Under the pieces are notes generated by a model that was given only the letters and a program-made list of their open reading frames with translations, had not been told where the DNA came from and did no database searches. Source: Diadema setosum (taxonomy: Eukaryota; Echinodermata; Echinoidea; Diadematoida; Diadematidae). Taken from it: a DNA stretch of 64,000 nucleotides. The translations under genes and the position numbers were made by a program. This document shows positions 57,624-64,000 of the stretch, in pieces. The number at the start of each line of letters is the position of its first letter. Position 1 is the first letter of the stretch. Location of the stretch: positions 19,748,403 to 19,812,402 of the forward strand of contig NC_092688.1 in assembly GCF_964275005.1 (NCBI RefSeq), written 5' to 3'.

Positions 57624-60600
57624 ATCATGACTTTCAGCCCGGAGATTCTTTACATTATTGGGGATGGGGGGGGGGGTAGCATTGACCCTTGACAAGGCCG
57701 ACCCCCCCCCCCCCCACACACACACACACATGATAAGAATAACAATACTTTTTTTGGTAAAAAAAAAAAAAGGTTACTCAGTCCCTGATGCGTTATGCGG
57801 AGATTAAGTTGAAAAGATATGATTAGTTTGTAGATTTTAATACACGCGTTTCCAACATACAAGGAGCCGGTAATTATTGCAGTTATTAAGATAAGATGTT
57901 TCTCTTTTCCTACCAATGGACAGGGGTGATAGGAAGCTCGTTGCATTTACAGAGTCACACTCCGCAACCAAGCCGTTGTGAGTATCAAGATCGTTTTACA
58001 GGATTGTTAACACAGTAATTGTTCTTACGACTTTCAACCCCCCCCCCCCCATGAAACCCCAGCAACATGGTTTAGCGAATGTTCCAATTTCTTTTCAGTA
58101 TCCACGTCTGAACTGCGTGGTGATAATTACAAAACAAAGGGAAAGAATTGCCGTAGGAAAGAGAAGTAAATAGATTGTTATAGAAGCAATAGTCGCATGG
58201 TTGGAGAGGTAAGTCGGTCATAATAGGCCTAGATTATTAAAAAAAAAGTTACTTCAGACCTAGTGCAACAGGGACTCCATGTCACATTAGACGTGATAGA
58301 AGTTGTTGTAAATATAGTATATTGATGATGTAATAGAGTGTCATTCTTATCAACTATATGTCCTCATACTAAGAATTGGATAGTCGCAGTAGTATAGTAC
58401 TAACAGTAGTACTGCAAAAGGAAGAAATAGAGATAATACGTACAGAGTGATAATTGTAGAATAAAGGCACGTAGATTAGTGATGTATATAGTAGTGTGTA
58501 AGTCATAGGCCTACTTTGTACTGGTAAAAGTACATAGTAAGTTGTAGGAGCAAAGTAGTTGTGATAGAAATAGTAGTAGTATAGCAGTGGTAGTAGAAGA
58601 AGTGCAAGTAGTAGATGTACAGAGTTAAAGCAATATGTTAAATAAAGTAGTAACGAGCATAAAGCACAGGATTATTCAGAATATCTGAAGGTTGTAGTAT
58701 ATTGCACCGGGTTATTTAGAATAGCTGAAGTTTGTAGTATATAGATGCATTGTATGCCTATATATATTATGCATTAATGTATCTATTAAAACAAACACTT
58801 TGCATGTTTGGTTCAACAAACCATTATCAAATCAAATCAAATAGTATTGCATGCAGTATTAGCAGAGAATGCGGAGTGTCGTTATATTTCCCCTATTTAT
58901 TTATTTTTTTTTTAGTGTTTATTATCATTACTTTTTTTTTTTTTGGTAGTCTTGCGGTACTTGGGAGACTGCGACCTTATCAAGGACACGCCCTTTAACG
59001 TGACGGGTAAGTTTCCATACATCTCTTTTATGTGCTAGCACTTCAAAGTTTATTTATCAAGAACATGCTCCGCATCCTATGCACATAGGCGTTTTCACAT
59101 CAGCTCGATAAAAATACAAGCTCGAGAAAGTTTTCGCGATTGCGAGTTAGCGCGCTATTTCATTTCTTATTCACATCAGCCCGAAGAGAATCAGCCCGAA
59201 TTTTTGTCGAGCTAATTCGACAGCTGAGTATGTGTAAACAGCATAAGTAATGTGTGTGACCTCTAAAAATTCCTCGTGATTTGTGTGCAGTTTGCCTCGA
59301 TCGATCGGGTCACACACGCTATAGGCATAATGGGATGCATCCCGCTAATTTCTCGAGTCGTTTTCACATTATCAAATTGCGCGCTACTATCCCGCTATTT
59401 CAGAAATTTCCCGAGTTGGACTCGAGAAATTTTCTCGCTCAGAGCGATACAATTTGTGTTCACATTATCAAATAGCGCGCTATTTCGCTATCGGGAAAAT
59501 TTCCCAAGTCAGAAAATAGCGCGCTATTTCGAAACATCGGGCTGATGTGAAAACGCCTAGTGATAGTATACGATTGAATGATATCTCAAACACACACGTA
59601 GCTCACTCATCACACCCTGTGCTGTATGTACGACCTACACCATAGGAAAGGCCTGATGCAAGAACAGCGACATTTTCAAGAAACATTTCTACCACCTGCT
59701 CTCCTAGGCATTCATGATTGTGGCATGCTCATTTCTAGAACAATATTAAATCAAATTCAAATTCCATGCGGTATGCACTTGTGTGTATGTGTGCGTGCGT
59801 GTGTGGGTATGTGTGTATGTGTGTTAAAACAAAAAGGAGACATCCTCTAGCCATTATGATTATATTCAAGAAGGCAAGTTTGGCATCGACCATTTTTCGT
59901 AGATATCGAGTAATGTTGTAGTTTTGTTTTTGTTTTTGTTTTTTGTTGAAGAGACACAATACAGTCCGTCATGCTTGCAGAACCCCGCCGAGGAATTCGA
60001 TGGCACCACTGCACTGACTTTTATAGCAGGAACACAGTCATTAAAATTGAAAAAAAAAATCTCAGAAAGATTTCTGATATCACATTCAATTTTCTGCCGC
60101 AAAAGTGTGACATGAAACCTAAAGGTCCACATCTTTCTCGATCATTTTGTGACCGAATTAGCCGTTCAATTATTGGTAGATTTAAAGATATATCCTTTGT
60201 TTGAGATGGAAGGATGTTTGACTGAAGCTTTATATTCGACGACAGAGTTTGATTAGGCCCTATACATAATAATCATGAAACAAGTAAACTAGTCTCGCTG
60301 TTTCATCCTTTCTTCCTGCAAGTCCTGTTTTCCAATTTTCCCGATCCCCATGTCCTGTCTCACCAGACTGTCTCCGGGAGAAAGGGATAAGCACGTTTTG
60401 CGAGTCCCTTGGAACAGGGCGTGGTCTAATCCCCATGGGCCTCTCTATCTGCTATGCCAAGTACCACGACATGCTCTTCTCTTGTCGACATGGTAAGCAC
60501 TAAATACCATAAATAACGGTGTATTATCCGCATTTTCCCTCTGAAACAGGTTAATATTCGGAGTGCAGTTTAATACATAAAATAATACACCATTACAGCC

Positions 60601-61090
60601 AACACCTAATACTGAATGTCTGTATGAAGTGTGCAGGCCGTGTTCAATTTTTAATGTTCGAAATAATTACCTCTTTATTAGGCATTCTACTGTATATTTT
60701 CTTCGTTTATGTGGTACAAAAAAAAAATCAACACATTTGCCCCCCCCCCCCCCCCATACATTTCCCTTATCAACCAACATGTTGGTGCAGCAAAAACTAA
60801 GATGCAATACAAGTATGTAAGCGAATGAGACGAAGATTAAGCACAGATAGCACCAGCATGCAGTTAAGGGTGAAAGAACTATACAATCCGTTATATTAGA
60901 AATGACGGTATACAATGTATGGCATACTGGAACCTTCGAAGTGAATTTACTGTCTTTGTAATCTTGAAATATTGTTGAAGGCAATGTAACCGGTGACGAC
61001 CTTACACCAACCTTCGAGCCCATCCCATCCAAGTTCGTCGACATCGCAACCATGAAGAGTTGCAACTACCGTCCGCTGTTCAAGAAATGA
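56967..61090 (+). CDS. Small secreted or membrane-anchored six-cysteine protein, 4 exons, unknown family
   Basis: Exons are 56967-57078, 58950-59006, 60367-60492 and 60981-61090 (TGA). Donors are gtaggt, gtaagt and gtaagc; acceptors are ggtag, accag and tgaag. All three introns are phase 1, and the exons join without a stop into 134 residues. The start has a purine at -3 and G at +4. Residues 22-33 (TLIIIFSLFVVL) form a hydrophobic segment after a neutral to basic start: a signal peptide or a type II anchor. The remainder has six Cys (GDCDL, VTDCL, TFCES, SICYA, FSCRH, KSCNY), enough for three disulfides, and two NVT glycosylation sites. An AATAAA lies 135 bp past the stop. I do not recognise the family; a secreted ligand, adhesion or defence peptide are all possible. 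No duplicate occurs in the window. Confidence 0.78.
57583..57622. repeat. (CAA)n microsatellite in intron 1 of the six-cysteine gene
   Basis: Thirteen or so CAA triplets are followed by low-complexity G and C runs (57664-57728). Frames over it are artefacts. Confidence 0.9.
59088..59557. mobile_element. GGCGTTTTCACATCAGC TIR MITE in intron 2 of the six-cysteine gene
   Basis: Ends GGCGTTTTCACATCAGC and GCTGATGTGAAAACGCC are perfect inverted repeats, with TA on both sides (59086-59087 and 59558-59559). Inside are many TTTCACATTATC, ATAGCGCGCTATTTC and CTCGAGAAA words on both strands. The 470-bp element has no coding frame. Confidence 0.8.
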
Positions 61091-61224
61091 TTCGAAAATC
61101 ACTCGACACGACACGTATCCGCGGACTAAATTGTTGATCGGAGTAAACCTCGGCTGCCTTTGTGTTCGAGGTATTATAGTTTTGGTAGCGTCAATGTCTT
61201 TGGTCTTTCATTGAAACGCATTTC

Positions 61225-61230
61225 AATAAA
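61225..61230 (+). terminator. Polyadenylation signal AATAAA of the six-cysteine gene
   Basis: AATAAA in the context TTTCAATAAAAAGCTG lies 135 bp downstream of the TGA stop, a normal distance for a short 3' untranslated region. Confidence 0.6.
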
Positions 61231-62547
61231 AAGCTGCCTTACTTTTCTTTACACTTTTGATTGGTGTCAAGTAATACACACACGCACACATACACACACA
61301 CACACACATGTACGTAGACTCTAATCAACAGACAACAAGAGTCTTCAGATTTAGTCGAGAAGGTTTCAAGATAGAAGTTATGGGAAATCACAAAAAAGAG
61401 ACATCGAAACAAATGAAAATGAAGGTTAGGTTCTCACTAGAATTAAGTGCAAGTTCGCGTTCAATTTTAAGTTCAAGATATTTATTTCATCTCCATCAAG
61501 GTGTAATAACAGGGAAACATTTGAATATTTGAAGTTGTACATAGGAAAATTCCATCAATATTTTGCACTTATCTTGGTCAATGATAGTACAACATCAGTT
61601 TTGTTTTGTTTGTTTTTTAATGGTTAAATTAATGATATGGAAGAGAATGAAACTTACGATTCACGGCCAAGCGTGCTGACCTATCGAAGAGGCAGATTTA
61701 CATCATGCTTCTGTCTTCAGGGGTCTTTAATCACAAAGGACCCTGCGCAACAAAATGAAATCTTGTCAGTATGTGATGGTTATATGCCGTCTTCTGTAGA
61801 GGGCAGAATATGAGTGAAAAAACGAGTCATCTGACGAGAAAAATTCTCCCTCTGATAGAGTCTCATACCTTGCATTTTGACGATCAAACTGCCGCAAATC
61901 TAACCTTGTGCCTTGTTAAATCATTCTTGTGTGATTCTTCGTGCCTTTTCATATTCTTCTGCAACCACTTTGCGATACTACACCAGACGCGAACAATCTC
62001 TACCTTACCTCACTTATTTTGCCAGTTCTTACTGTCATCATCGGCATGACCTATTATTCTCTTTTACAACAAGACTGCGTAAACACTTTAATGCACTTGG
62101 AATATTGGTTTATAACTAAGGGGCAAGATTTTGCCGTCTGCTTTCATGGCTGTTGTTTGATTAATTTCATTGAATTCACTATAGTGTACTTGTTTTTCGT
62201 AATCTGACATCTGTAAGTAACTGATGAAGGAAAACTGCTTAGTGTGAAACACTTTTATGTTGTGAGAAATTAGTAGATCAAGAATTAAGTATGTGAGCTT
62301 TTCCGTGTAGTTAGTACTGCTATGTGACGTTTCATATGCTTGCATTATTTTAATCATTGTGTTTTATAGTCGATGAAATTGTTGTTTTCATAATTAGCAG
62401 CATTATGTTGTTGTCTGTGATTTCCGTTAAAAAAACGTTCAGAGACCACACTTTCCTCGCATACATTGCATGTGATTATATTGTATCCATCGTATCGTTG
62501 TATAATAAACAGTTGTTTGAAAGCTCAAAAGTGATGTAACAGAAGGA
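61231..62547. other. Intergenic region downstream of the six-cysteine gene
   Basis: An (AC)n tract lies at 61277-61309. Short frames at 61308-61532 and 61810-62357 lack recognisable domains. No gene is supported. Confidence 0.5.
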
Positions 62548-62764
62548 CAGTGACGCGGCATTTGCTCCTGCGACAATTATTGTTCCAGTCTTATTTTCTC
62601 CAAGGACTTAGAGTTAGTGTTATAGGGTTGTTAATAGGATATACAGGTTTACTTTGATGTGAGGATTAGGATTAGGGTTAGAGTTATGTGTGTGGGTATA
62701 ATTCATGTTTGGCTTAGCATACAGATATTTCATAGCAATATTGTCGCAGGAGCAAATGTCACTG
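62548..62764. mobile_element. CAGTGACGCGGCATTTGCTC TIR MITE (complete copy)
   Basis: The left end CAGTGACGCGGCATTTGCTC (then CTGCGACAAT) is matched inverted by ATTGTCGCAGGAGCAAATGT then CACTG at the right. The middle has GGATTAGGATTAGGGTTAG, a telomere-like word. A truncated relative is at 26187-26369. Confidence 0.8.
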
Positions 62765-63618
62765 AACAGTGAAGGACTGTATAAAGCGTGGAGAAAATGA
62801 CGCCATTGAGTGAAGTGCTACTAAATAACTGACATGACTGATGGGGAAGGGGCGGGGAAGTAAATGCACACTTATGTCACAAACTCAGTCTTGTTGGGTT
62901 TTTGTGTATATTCGTCGTTTTTGTGCATTAAAAAATGATTACTTGAACACTCTGTGAGAAATTGAGGATTATCTTTTTAAACATCCATACAATCATTTAT
63001 TTATTTGTTGTCAAACTGCGGTTGCTGAATGGCATTATTATCCACTCTTTGAGCATTCACTGCACATTTTTACTTGGTCTCTTGTACGATACAGTTAACT
63101 GTGCTTTTTTCATATATATATGGCTATATAAATTGTGGTTCATTACTTCATATGCTGTTGATTATTATCTAAAAAAAGAACTAAATAAAAATTGGTCTAA
63201 ATTCAGGATACCATGCTTCCATGTGTCTTTTGATTACTGCCACCAGTTGGCATTATAATACATCGTCATTTAGAGAGCTCATTTACTTAAATTGGTAACA
63301 GTATACGTTCAAGTAACTCGAGTAAGCAGTTAGCAAACTCAATGTGCCTATACCCTGTATTTTTTTTTTTAAGAAAACATGAATACAATAAATAGATTGA
63401 TAAACAGTTGATAAGCTGCGGGTTCCTTAAAAGGATGGATTCAGTGATAACGTGACGCTTTCAGTGTCGCATCCACGCTTTTCCGAGAGTAATGTAAGCA
63501 GTTTCATTTTTAGCATGAGGCAAGTGATGTAGACTAGACACCAAACTTGATTTTTCACATCAAGTCGCATTGAATCACAATCTCAACATGCCATTACTGC
63601 GATGCTTCAGTTCGTCTC

Positions 63619-63660
<42 letters not shown>

Positions 63661-64000
63661 ATGTGCTTTTAGCAAAGTCCTGAAGTGCACGTAGCACGCG
63701 ATGATAGCAGACTGCTGAAAGCTCTGCTAATTAGGAGAGCTCTTTGAGATAAACGTACAGCCTTGTCGCCGTCAGCAGCCTTGCAAAGCACTCAAACCAT
63801 TTTCATTTTAATATAGCAACGGCGCGGAACACACTGTCTTGTTCGCTGCATTATTGATATGGGGCGAGGCGCCTCCTGATGACACTGCTCCGGGAAGATC
63901 AACCTCTGATCTCCTTAGAAACAAGATGATGTATTGGAGGGAAGGTGCGATGCTTCATTCGAATATCAGCCCGCATCAGTGTTGTTGGCATGTCGTGTGA
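62765..64000. other. Terminal intergenic region
   Basis: It contains (GA)n at 63619-63657 and T-runs. No exon with splice support is recognised, and the last 300 bp are somewhat richer in CG. Confidence 0.45.

Noticed and set aside
62655-62690. Possible interstitial telomere sequence (TTAGGG-like)
   Set aside because: Only two or three degenerate units occur and they lie inside a TIR element, so no telomere fusion is implied.
63619-63657. (GA)n tract as a promoter GAGA element
   Set aside because: A pure 39-bp GA microsatellite with no gene start identified next to it gives no basis for a regulatory call.

Overview
The window is eukaryotic, multi-exon and AT-rich. It is full of non-LTR retrotransposon copies, terminal-inverted-repeat (TIR) elements and microsatellites. 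The frequent 'taggcct' word, the repeat families and a tandem UNC93A-like array suggest a marine invertebrate deuterostome, most likely an echinoderm; this is an inference from composition, not a proven assignment.

The main host content is a minus-strand tandem array of UNC-93 homolog A (UNC93A)-type membrane proteins, here called A to G (C is not used) from low to high coordinate. Each intact gene has three coding exons with the same structure: a long exon 1 of about 345-349 codons ending in phase 0, an exon 2 of exactly 268 nt, and a short exon 3. A (1443-2483) shows exon 1 only. B (12576-15024), D (17682-24082), F (35194-41476) and G (48528-53231) look intact. E (29971-31640) is a pseudogene without a start or exon 3. 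Two lone exon-2 fragments (about 16085-16251 and 32655-32824) are older dead copies. The block B + exon fragment + D (about 13.0-24.1 kb) and the block E + exon fragment + F (about 29.6-41.5 kb) are a segmental duplication. Afterwards the copies took different insertions, E decayed, and F became a B/D mosaic.

A second host gene lies on the plus strand at 56967-61090. It has four short exons with consensus splice sites and all phase-1 introns. The exons join into a 134-residue protein with a hydrophobic N-terminal segment, six later cysteines and two NVT glycosylation sites, followed by an AATAAA signal. I do not recognise its family, and it is the best candidate here for something undescribed.

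Mobile DNA fills most of the rest. There are three CR1/L2/Jockey-group LINE copies (3.87-6.72 kb plus; 8.26-11.98 kb minus; 45.86-47.45 kb plus, very degraded) and smaller LINE pieces. There is a TTAA-flanked fold-back MITE inside the first LINE, and a Helentron-associated (HINE-like) element with (GTCY)n, tandem repeats and a 3' hairpin plus CTAG (19.9-20.8 kb). A Harbinger-type element carries a transposase remnant (25.0-26.0 kb), and a hAT-type element has a perfect 8-bp target duplication (26.4-28.4 kb). A Penelope-like fragment with a GIY-YIG domain sits inside intron 1 of G (50.55-52.06 kb), and several TIR families occur in two or more copies. No CRISPR arrays, operons or rRNA genes were seen.
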